From the NCBI GenBank assembly GCA_045540635.1, contig JAZQHO010000158.1:1-25970 (forward strand): 25,970 nt of DNA, in the 5' to 3' direction. The notes under the pieces are model-generated. The model was not told the DNA's origin. It searched no databases and saw nothing but the letters and a program-made list of their open reading frames with translations. The translations under genes were made by a program, and so were the position numbers. How positions within the stretch are numbered: the stretch's first letter is position 1; each line of letters begins with the position of its first letter. Shown here one piece after another: positions 1 through 6,321 of the stretch. The stretch is from Limiplasma sp045540635. GTDB lineage: Bacteria > Bacillota > Clostridia > Christensenellales > Aristaeellaceae.

Positions 1-131
1 CATTCCTATCGCCGTTTGCCGCCCGGGGAGCCGTAGGCTCCTAGGCAAACGGTGCAAATCTCGTTGAAAAAGCCGCCGAAGGCGTGTTTTTCAACGATCG
101 GAGCCCATGCCCGCAAGTGCAGGCATGGGCT
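1..131 (-). repeat. Three-hairpin repeat element, left copy
   Basis: Three consecutive hairpins fill the space beyond the 3' end of the coiled-coil gene. Hairpin 1 has outer arms 12-20/44-52 and inner arms 27-32/36-41. Hairpin 2 has arms 61-71/87-97 and an inner GC stem 74-77/81-84. Hairpin 3 has arms 102-111/122-131. Positions 1-59 are the exact reverse complement of 25853-25911 at the other end of the window, and hairpins 2 and 3 have counterparts of the same shape but different sequence there. In both copies the element lies 3' of a gene in the same relative orientation. The element may continue to the left beyond the window. Whether it is a mobile REP-like repeat, a 3'-UTR structure or a separate RNA cannot be decided here. 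Confidence 0.8.
61..97 (-). terminator. Bidirectional intrinsic terminator within the left repeat
   Basis: On the minus strand a short GC hairpin (CGCC, TTC loop, GGCG) is preceded by an A-tract and followed by GCTTTTT, the layout of a bidirectional intrinsic terminator. It is the most likely transcription end for the coiled-coil gene, which stops at 172. The A- and T-tracts also pair with each other and lengthen the stem to 61-71/87-97. Confidence 0.7.
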
Positions 132-171
132 GTACGCCGCAGGAAGTTCCGGCGGCGCTGCTTACCGGCTG

Positions 172-981
172 TTACAGCCCGGCAGGCAGCTCCACGGCAA
201 CGATCTCTTCGGCTTCTTCGGCAAGCTCTTCGGCCAGCGCAGCGGCGGCAGCTTCGTCGATCTGCTGCTGCAGGGCATCCTTTTCGGTGGTCAGCCCTTC
301 GATGGTGGCAGTCAGGTCGGCGATCTGGGCTTCCAGCTCGGCAACGTTGGCGGTCAGCTCGGTGTTGGCAGTGGTCAGCTCGGTGTTAGCAGTGGTCAGC
401 TCGGTGTTGGCGGTGGTCAGCTCAGTGTTGGCGGTGGTCAGGGTCTCCACCTCTGCCTTGAGCTCTGTGCTTTCGGCAGTAAGGGTCTCCAGCTGGGTGG
501 TCAGAGCAGCAACGGCGGTCTCCAGCTCGGCGGCCTTGGTCTCCAGCTCGCTCATGCCCTCCAGAGAGGTGTTGGCAACGCTCAGATCGGCCTCCAGCGT
601 GCCTTTTTCGCTGGTCAGCGTTTCCACCAGAGCCGCCAGATCGGCCTTTTCGGTGGTCAGGGTGCCCACCAGCGTGGCCAGATCGTTCTTTTCGGTGGTC
701 AGGGTGTCCACAGAGGCGGTCAGCTCATCCTTTGCGGTGGTCAGCGTCTCCACAGAAGCAACCAGATCGGCGTTCTCGGTGGACAGTGTATCCACAGAGG
801 CAGCCAGCTCGGCTTTTTCTGCAATCAGGGTTTCCAGATCGGCATTGGTCTCGTTCAGCGCGGTGATGGCGTTGTTCTTGCCAACAAAACCAACACCTGC
901 CAGCACCAGTGCAAGGATCAGCAGTACGCTCATGAGAGCTGCAAGGGAGAAGCCTTTCTTTTCAACGGTCTTTTCAGCCAT
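172..981 (-). CDS. Membrane-anchored low-complexity coiled-coil protein
   Basis: This 269-residue protein has a short basic N-terminus, one transmembrane segment (about residues 11-33), then an almost unbroken heptad-patterned region rich in Thr, Leu, Glu and Ala. Residues about 60-130 repeat a 14-residue unit of the type ASVDTLTTEKNDLA. Residues about 180-212 repeat the heptad TELTTAN. The tail is acidic and Ala/Glu-rich. The sequence has no Arg, Cys, His, Trp or Tyr, and only one Pro, near the end. The start has a strong SD (AAGGAGG at 991-997, spacer 9) and a plausible promoter. It is monocistronic, divergent from the DUF3737 gene. No family was recognised; a rod-like scaffold or envelope spacer is a guess. 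Which side of the membrane the rod faces cannot be told from the sequence. Confidence 0.85.
   Translation of the reverse strand: MAEKTVEKKGFSLAALMSVLLILALVLAGVGFVGKNNAITALNETNADLETLIAEKAELAASVDTLSTENADLVASVETLTTAKDELTASVDTLTTEKNDLATLVGTLTTEKADLAALVETLTSEKGTLEADLSVANTSLEGMSELETKAAELETAVAALTTQLETLTAESTELKAEVETLTTANTELTTANTELTTANTELTTANTELTANVAELEAQIADLTATIEGLTTEKDALQQQIDEAAAAALAEELAEEAEEIVAVELPAGL
353..436 (-). repeat. Four tandem 21-bp repeats inside the coiled-coil gene
   Basis: Four adjacent 21-bp units begin at 353, 374, 395 and 416 and differ by only a few bases. Each encodes one heptad (TELTTAN type), so gain or loss of a unit keeps both the reading frame and the coiled-coil register. 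Slippage between strains is likely. Confidence 0.85.
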
Positions 982-1021
982 GGTCGGGTGCCTCCTTATG
1001 ATGTAGTTTTCATGTATCCAA

Positions 1022-1050
1022 ATGATAACATACCTTGTGGAAAAAGGGAA
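1022..1050 (-). promoter_or_regulatory. Promoter of the coiled-coil gene
   Basis: Read on the minus strand: TTCCCT (1045-1050), a 17-bp spacer and TATCAT (1022-1027) with an extended TG one base upstream. The start codon lies about 40 bp downstream behind a strong SD. The -35 is weak; the extended -10 compensates. Confidence 0.6.
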
Positions 1051-1128
1051 GGTTTTTATCCGTAACAGGCATTTTTCTATGATTGTTTCCCCTTTTTTGC
1101 CGCAAAACGATCAAAATTACATTCGTGC

Positions 1129-1157
1129 TTGCCATACGGCGATAAAAAACGTATCAT
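1129..1157 (+). promoter_or_regulatory. Promoter of the DUF3737-mnmG group
   Basis: TTGCCA (1129-1134), a 17-bp spacer and TATCAT (1152-1157) form a good sigma-A-type promoter pointing at the DUF3737 gene. Predicted transcription start is near 1164, giving a leader of about 78 nt to the ATG at 1242. No terminator is visible before mnmG, so it probably also drives mnmG. Confidence 0.65.
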
Positions 1158-1241
1158 AAAGGGCGCCGTTTGTTCTCAAGCGGCGGAATCTACAAGGAGA
1201 GGCAGCCCGGAGCCCCGTCTCCCGGCAGCCTGCTATACGGT

Positions 1242-2102
1242 ATGACAAAGCAATTGATCGAAAACCAGACCATGGATCAGGAGCGCGCCCTGTATAACGT
1301 GAGCGGTGCGCTGGTCAAAAACTGCACCTTCGCCGGCGAGGCTGACGGCGAATCCGCCCTCAAGGAATGCAGGGACGTGGAGGTGGAGGGCTGCCGCTTT
1401 TTGCTGCGCTACCCCCTGTGGCATACCACCCGTTTTACCATGAAGGACTGCCAGAGCACCGATACCGCCCGTGCCGCCCTCTGGTATGCGGAGGAGGGCG
1501 AGATCCGCAGCTGTCAGCTGAACGGCGTAAAGGCGCTGCGGGAATGCCGCAGCATCCTGCTGGAAAACTGCCGCATCAATTCCACCGAGTTCGGCTGGAA
1601 CTGCACCGGCGTCACCGTGCGCGGCGGCGAGCTGGAGAGCGAGTATGTGTTCATGGGCAGCCGGGATCTCTCCATCCGGGATCTGCGCTTCAAGGGCAAG
1701 TATTCCTTCCAGTATGTGCGCAATGCACGCATCGAGCATTCGGTGCTGGATACCAAGGATGCCTTCTGGCACTGCAGCGATGTGATGGTGCGCAACTGCG
1801 TCATCAAGGGCGAATATCTGGCATGGTACAGCGAGAACCTTACGCTGGAAAACTGCCGTATCATCGGCACACAGCCCTTCTGCTACTGCAAAAACCTGCG
1901 GCTCATCAACTGCACCATGGAGGATGCGGATCTGGCTTTTGAGTGCTCCTCCGTGGAGGCGGATGTGCGCGGGCGCATCCTGTCGGTAAAGAACCCCATG
2001 TATGGCAGCATCGTTGCCGACCGGATCGATGAAGTGATCATCGAAAACCCGGTGCGCCCCACCGAGTGCCGGGTCACGGTGCGCAGCGCAGCGGAGGCCT
2101 GA
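1242..2102 (+). CDS. DUF3737 family beta-helix protein
   Basis: This is a member of the DUF3737 family (286 residues from the chosen start), predicted to fold as a right-handed parallel beta-helix. It shows short repeated strands of the type V.NC.I.G and family stretches I recognise: DGESALKE, LWYAEEGEI, ALREC, KYSFQYVRNA, DTKDAFWH, GEYLAWY and DADLAFE. The biochemical role is unknown; the fold resembles pectate-lyase-like proteins, but that does not prove enzyme activity. I chose ATG 1242 because family members begin at (M)KQLIEN and the length then fits. A longer in-frame reading from TTG 1170 adds 24 residues unlike the family. No convincing SD precedes 1242; an AAGGAGA lies about 41 nt upstream, which is odd. 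It is 40 bp upstream of mnmG and likely co-transcribed. Confidence 0.85.
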   Translation: MTKQLIENQTMDQERALYNVSGALVKNCTFAGEADGESALKECRDVEVEGCRFLLRYPLWHTTRFTMKDCQSTDTARAALWYAEEGEIRSCQLNGVKALRECRSILLENCRINSTEFGWNCTGVTVRGGELESEYVFMGSRDLSIRDLRFKGKYSFQYVRNARIEHSVLDTKDAFWHCSDVMVRNCVIKGEYLAWYSENLTLENCRIIGTQPFCYCKNLRLINCTMEDADLAFECSSVEADVRGRILSVKNPMYGSIVADRIDEVIIENPVRPTECRVTVRSAAEA

Positions 2103-2142
2103 ACCTTCTTTCCATATCATACTGTCTGTTTGAGGTGAATCC

Positions 2143-4032
2143 ATGACGCAGGATCTGATCGTGATCGGCGCAGGCCACGCAGGCTGCGAGGCAGCGCTGG
2201 CGGCCGCCCGGATGGGCATTTCCACCCTTTTGATGACGCTGGATATCGGCTCTGTAGCACTGATGCCCTGCAACCCGGCCATCGGCGGCACGGGCAAGGG
2301 GCATCTGGTGCGGGAGGTGGATGCGCTGGGCGGGCAGATGGGCATTGCCATCGATCGTACCTTTCTGCAAAGCCGTATGCTCAACCGTGGCAAGGGGCCT
2401 GCGGTGCACAGCCTGCGTGCGCAGGCGGATAAGCGCCGCTACCACGAGGATATGCTCAAGACCCTGTTTGAGACCCCCAATCTGACGGTTCGTCAGGGCG
2501 AGGTAACGGAGCTGCTCACCGAGGGCGGCAGCATCAGCGGCGTACGGCTGATGACCGGCGAGACCCTCTCCTGCCGCAGCGTGATCATCTGCGGCGGTGT
2601 TTATCTGAAGAGCCGCATCATCATCGGCGATTACAGCCGCAATACCGGCCCTCAGGGGCTGTGCCGTGCGGAAGGGCTCTCCGGCTCGCTTGCGCAGCTG
2701 GGCTTTCAGCTGCGCCGCTTCAAGACCGGCACCCCTGCCCGTGTGGATGTGCGCAGCATCGATTTTGACAAAATGGAGCCCCAGCCCGGCGATGATCCCA
2801 TCACGCCGTTTTCCTTCCTCACGGTGGCGGAAATGCCGGATATCGGCGTGCGCTATCCTTTGGAAAACCGCTGCATGTGCTACCTTACCTATACCAACCC
2901 GGAGACCCACCGCATCATACAGGAGAACATGCACCTGAGCCCCATGTTCCGGGGCGATATCAAGGGCACCGGTGCGCGCTACTGCCCCAGCATCGAGGAT
3001 AAGGTGCGCCGCTTTGCCGATAAGGACCGCCACCAGCTCTTTCTTGAGCCGGAGGGGCTGGACAGCCCCGAATGGTATGTGCAGGGCATGTCCTCCTCCC
3101 TGCCGGAAAATGTGCAGTGGGCCATGTACCGCACCGTGCCCGGTCTGGAGCGGGCCATCCTCACCCGGCTGGCCTATGCCATCGAGTACGATTGCATTGA
3201 CGCCACAGAGCTGGATCTGACCCTGCATTCCAAGCGGATCCCCGGCCTGTATTTTGCCGGGCAGGTCAACGGCACCTCCGGCTATGAGGAGGCAGCCGCC
3301 CAAGGCATTCTGGCGGGCATCAACGCCGCCTGCAGGCTGCTGGAAAAGGAACCCCTTGTTATTACCCGGGATATGGGCTATATCGGTGTGATGGTGGACG
3401 ACCTTGTTACCAAAGGTACAGACGAGCCCTACCGCATGATGACCAGCCGCTCCGAATACCGGCTTTTGCTCCGGCAGGATAATGCCGACCTGCGGCTAAC
3501 AGCCCTCAGCCATGCCCGGGGTCTGGCGGATGACCGGCGTATGGCGATCCTTGAAAAAAAACGCAGCCAGACGGAAGCGCTGCTTTCGAAGCTGCATACC
3601 GTCAAGCTGCCCGCCACGCCGGATCGCAGCGAATGGCTGGCGGCCAATGGTCAGCCGGAGACCACCGCCACCCTCACTGCCGAGGAATTGCTCCGTCGCC
3701 CGGAGATCACGCTGGAGAGCCTCAGTACCTTCTGCCCGGAGCTTTCCGGCTTCCAGCCCGATGCCTGCGTGCAGGCCGAGCTGCATGTGAAGTACGACGG
3801 CTATCTGAAAAAACAGCAGGCGCAGGTGCAGCGCGCCCGGGCCATGGAGGACTGGCTCCTGCCCGAAGATGTCGATTACGACAGCATCGAGAGCCTGCGC
3901 ATCGAAGCCCGGCAGAAGCTGAAGCTGCATAAGCCCCGCAGCCTGAGCCAAGCCGGGCGCATCCCCGGGGTGAATCCCTCCGAGATCGCTGTGCTGATGG
4001 TGTGGCTCAAGCGCAGGCAGCAGCAGGGCTGA
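2143..4032 (+). CDS. mnmG: tRNA uridine-5-carboxymethylaminomethyl(34) synthesis protein MnmG
   Basis: MnmG (GidA) is the FAD- and NADH-using partner of the GTPase MnmE. Together they place carboxymethylaminomethyl (or aminomethyl) groups on U34 of tRNAs reading split codon boxes. The 629-residue length is normal. The N-terminal Rossmann motif GAGHAGCEAA (residues 9-18) binds FAD. The next signatures PCNPAIGG, KGHLVREVDALGG, the GidA signature GARYCPSIEDK and the second signature GQVNGTSGYEEAAAQG are all intact. The C-terminal helical domain that contacts MnmE is complete. The start has GAGGTG at 2132-2137. In many Firmicutes mnmG sits beside mnmE and rsmG near the origin; here its neighbours are a DUF3737 gene and an MFS permease, so the locus is rearranged. 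Confidence 0.97.
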   Translation: MTQDLIVIGAGHAGCEAALAAARMGISTLLMTLDIGSVALMPCNPAIGGTGKGHLVREVDALGGQMGIAIDRTFLQSRMLNRGKGPAVHSLRAQADKRRYHEDMLKTLFETPNLTVRQGEVTELLTEGGSISGVRLMTGETLSCRSVIICGGVYLKSRIIIGDYSRNTGPQGLCRAEGLSGSLAQLGFQLRRFKTGTPARVDVRSIDFDKMEPQPGDDPITPFSFLTVAEMPDIGVRYPLENRCMCYLTYTNPETHRIIQENMHLSPMFRGDIKGTGARYCPSIEDKVRRFADKDRHQLFLEPEGLDSPEWYVQGMSSSLPENVQWAMYRTVPGLERAILTRLAYAIEYDCIDATELDLTLHSKRIPGLYFAGQVNGTSGYEEAAAQGILAGINAACRLLEKEPLVITRDMGYIGVMVDDLVTKGTDEPYRMMTSRSEYRLLLRQDNADLRLTALSHARGLADDRRMAILEKKRSQTEALLSKLHTVKLPATPDRSEWLAANGQPETTATLTAEELLRRPEITLESLSTFCPELSGFQPDACVQAELHVKYDGYLKKQQAQVQRARAMEDWLLPEDVDYDSIESLRIEARQKLKLHKPRSLSQAGRIPGVNPSEIAVLMVWLKRRQQQG

Positions 4033-4084
4033 TCCGTTCCTGCCACCTTCATCCCTCTTTTTTCATTAAAGGAGAACGGTATCC

Positions 4085-5317
4085 ATGTTTTCATTCATCG
4101 GCAAAATGACCTCCAAGCAGCGTGCGCTGCTGTACACCTGCTTTTTCGCCTTCTTTGCCAACGGCACCCTCAGCCTGACGCTGGGCTCCGTAATGCCCGA
4201 CCTGAAAACCGCCTACAGCCTCAGCGATACTGTCAGCGGTCTGTTCCTCTCTGCCCACTCTGCGGGCAATCTGGTGGCAGGCTTCCTCAGCGCCCTCATC
4301 CCGCTGTATCTGGGCGAGCGCAGATCCATCATGCTGATGAGCTCGTTGGCCTTTCTCGGCTTTCTGATGATGACCCTCTGGGGCAACCCGCTGTGGCTGC
4401 TCTTGGCCTTTGCCTTTACCGGGCTGGGCCGCGGCAGCGTGACCAACTTCAATAACCGCATGGTCAACCGTCTCTCCGGCGGCAACCCGGCAGCCAGCAA
4501 TATGCTGCACGGATCTTTTGCCATCGGTGCCATCCTTGCGCCGCTGGTGTTCCTTGCGCTGCGCAATCTGCTGGGCTGGCAGGCGGGGCTTGGCTGGGTC
4601 ATTCTGTGCGGCGTGGTCAGCCTGATCAATTTCGGCCGCATGCGTCTGGAGAACGACCGCCCCGACCGGGCCGATAAGACCAACAGCACCCTTGTGTTCC
4701 TCAAAAACCCATCCTTCCTCATCCTTGCGATGATGATGTTCTGCTATCTCTGCTCCGAGTATGCCATCAACGGCTGGCTTGTCACCTATATCCAGAACAA
4801 GGAGAGCCTGCTTGAGAGCCTTTCGGCAGGCGGCGGGGATGCTTCCGCTGCCGTGCGCGCCTACAGCCAGACCATGGCGACCCTGCTGTGGGTGGTCATG
4901 CTGGTGGGGCGGCTGTTTTGCGCATGGCTCTCTGCCAAGGTGAGCCAGAAGAAGATCATGATGGTCTCCAGCGTTGGCGTGGCGGTGTTCTTTACCGCCA
5001 TGCTGCTGAGCGCAAGTGTGCCGATGGTCAGCCTGTCGGTGGCAGGGCTGGGCTTCTGTATGGCAGGCATCTGCCCTATGATTTACTCCGATGCAGCCAT
5101 CTTTACCAATACCTACCCCATGGCAACGGGCGCATTGCTGGCCATCGGTTCCGGCGGTGCCATCCTGATGCCCACCATCGTTGGAGCCATGGCAGAGAAA
5201 TTCGGCTTTACCGGCGGTATGAGCGCCATTCTGGTCACGGTGTGCCTGCTGGTGGTCTTTGCGGTGCTCAATGTGGTGGTCAAGACCCGCAAGCCGCAGG
5301 AGATGCCGCAGGCGTAA
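4085..5317 (+). CDS. MFS family permease
   Basis: This 410-residue integral membrane protein belongs to the major facilitator superfamily, secondary transporters driven by ion gradients. It shows about twelve hydrophobic segments in two six-helix halves. A basic loop (LGERRS, about residues 77-82) corresponds to the loop 2-3 position, followed by helices with GLGRGSVTNF and LHGSFAIGAILAPL, a pattern seen in sugar and FucP-like MFS branches. A central loop, about residues 195-208, is polar and charged. The substrate cannot be named. It follows mnmG by 52 bp with no terminator between, and has its own SD (AAAGGAGA near 4070). A hairpin at 5381-5411 probably ends the transcript. Confidence 0.88.
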   Translation: MFSFIGKMTSKQRALLYTCFFAFFANGTLSLTLGSVMPDLKTAYSLSDTVSGLFLSAHSAGNLVAGFLSALIPLYLGERRSIMLMSSLAFLGFLMMTLWGNPLWLLLAFAFTGLGRGSVTNFNNRMVNRLSGGNPAASNMLHGSFAIGAILAPLVFLALRNLLGWQAGLGWVILCGVVSLINFGRMRLENDRPDRADKTNSTLVFLKNPSFLILAMMMFCYLCSEYAINGWLVTYIQNKESLLESLSAGGGDASAAVRAYSQTMATLLWVVMLVGRLFCAWLSAKVSQKKIMMVSSVGVAVFFTAMLLSASVPMVSLSVAGLGFCMAGICPMIYSDAAIFTNTYPMATGALLAIGSGGAILMPTIVGAMAEKFGFTGGMSAILVTVCLLVVFAVLNVVVKTRKPQEMPQA

Positions 5318-5380
5318 TGTTTCAAAAAGGAGCTGGGCTGGCGGGAGGAGTCTTAAGGAACAATTTATCCAACAATCAAC

Positions 5381-5411
5381 AAAGGAGCATTCGGCGTTCG
5401 GATGCTCCTTT
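5381..5411 (+). terminator. Terminator hairpin after the MFS gene
   Basis: Ten-bp perfect arms 5381-5390/5402-5411 (AAAGGAGCAT and its complement) enclose an 11-nt loop. The 3' arm ends in CCTTT followed by GCTT, so the U-tract is short. It lies 63 bp after the permease stop codon and is the only candidate terminator there. Confidence 0.6.
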
Positions 5412-5523
5412 GCTTATGTGGATGTACAAACGTAATGCACGGATACTGTGCGTATAATTGCGCCCTCACCTAACAAGGGAAAGTGGGCTTTAGGCCTGCT
5501 CGACAAATTGGAATTTGCATTAC

Positions 5524-6090
5524 TTATTGATTGAGAACAATTCCTAATATTAATTCATATTTTTCTCTAAACAATTCTTTTGTGTTATTACTTAAATCAT
5601 TATAATCTTCTTCAAACACATTCTTCATCCACTCTCTAACTTCGTTTAGATTCACTCTGTTCCTTACAAATGCAGAGTTGAACAACATCGGTATATTATC
5701 AAAATGTGCTATTATATCAGCGTCAGCTACACATATCTCTTCCACACTCTCAGCGTTTTTACTACTTCTATGGTTGTGTATGCATTTTAATACTCTGTTC
5801 ATTTTAGAAGTATCATAAGTCATTTTTTCCAGCAATTCCTTTGCAATCATTGCGCCGTTAATGTGATGGTCTTTTCTGTCTCCAATTCTATTTATTAATG
5901 CAATATCATGAAGCAACGCTCCCAAAGAAACAATTTCAATATTCGCATTATATTCTTTAGCTAATTTAATGCTTTCTTCATAAACGTATTTAATATGTTC
6001 GTTCCAAAAATCGTAATGGTCATTAGAATTGATTTTATATTCGTTCGATTTTGCTAATACATATTCTTGAACTAATTCGATAATATTCAT
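5524..6090 (-). CDS. HD-domain phosphohydrolase-like protein, AT-rich
   Basis: This 188-residue soluble protein has the spaced metal ligands of the HD superfamily: H32, H61-D62 (LLHDIA), H75/H76, H105/H107 and D123/D125. These enzymes hydrolyse phosphate esters of nucleotides or phosphoproteins; the substrate here is unknown. The layout resembles small stand-alone HD proteins (YedJ or predicted metal-dependent phosphohydrolase type). The start has an SD-like GAGGTGG just upstream of the ATG at 6090. Its base and codon use differs sharply from everything around it: codons such as AAT, TTA, ATA and AAA dominate, while the flanking genes are strongly GC-rich. That points to recent horizontal acquisition. 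It is transcribed away from the TIR-NACHT gene, with 231 bp between the starts. A role linked to that gene is possible but unsupported. Confidence 0.85.
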   Translation of the reverse strand: MNIIELVQEYVLAKSNEYKINSNDHYDFWNEHIKYVYEESIKLAKEYNANIEIVSLGALLHDIALINRIGDRKDHHINGAMIAKELLEKMTYDTSKMNRVLKCIHNHRSSKNAESVEEICVADADIIAHFDNIPMLFNSAFVRNRVNLNEVREWMKNVFEEDYNDLSNNTKELFREKYELILGIVLNQ

Positions 6091-6125
6091 ATAACCACCT
6101 CGTCAAATTCAAGTTTATCGCTTTC

Positions 6126-6155
6126 ATTCTATCACAGCATTCCAAGGAACCGCAA
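6126..6155 (-). promoter_or_regulatory. Candidate promoter of the HD gene
   Basis: Read on the minus strand: TTGCGG (6150-6155), an 18-bp spacer and TAGAAT (6126-6131), 35 bp before the HD start codon. The composition changes from AT-rich to GC-rich right at this promoter, so it sits at the edge of the foreign segment. Confidence 0.5.
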
Positions 6156-6267
6156 GCCAGCCAAGGATTACAGTTTCGTTATTTGCAAGATGTAAAGCGA
6201 AGGATAACCCCTTCCTTTCCATCACCCTCCCTGCACACCTCCTTTTTTGCACCTCCTCAGCCATCCG

Positions 6268-6297
6268 TTGACAAGCTTTTATCCGCCATGCTAAGAT
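6268..6297 (+). promoter_or_regulatory. Promoter of the TIR-NACHT-TPR gene
   Basis: A consensus TTGACA (6268-6273), an 18-bp spacer and TAAGAT (6292-6297) predict a start near 6304. That leaves a leader of only about 18 nt, which holds AGGAG (6309-6313) 8 nt before the ATG. The gene therefore has its own promoter, with no upstream leader for control. Confidence 0.75.
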
Positions 6298-6321
6298 AAA
6301 ACAAAAACAGGAGCTCTGTTT

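Noticed and set aside
52..1065. Plus-strand frames across the coiled-coil gene (Gly/Gln-rich and Ser/Ala/Val-rich repeats)
   Set aside because: They are repeats only because the coiled-coil gene on the other strand is repetitive. The minus-strand frame has a promoter, an SD and a signal-anchor; these do not.
5452..5523. TATAAT at 5452-5457 and a short plus-strand frame ending near 5526 (GKWALGLLDKLEFALLID)
   Set aside because: No matching -35, no SD and no recognisable family; the frame overlaps the HD stop codon. It could be the tail of a decayed gene at the island edge, but the evidence is too thin.
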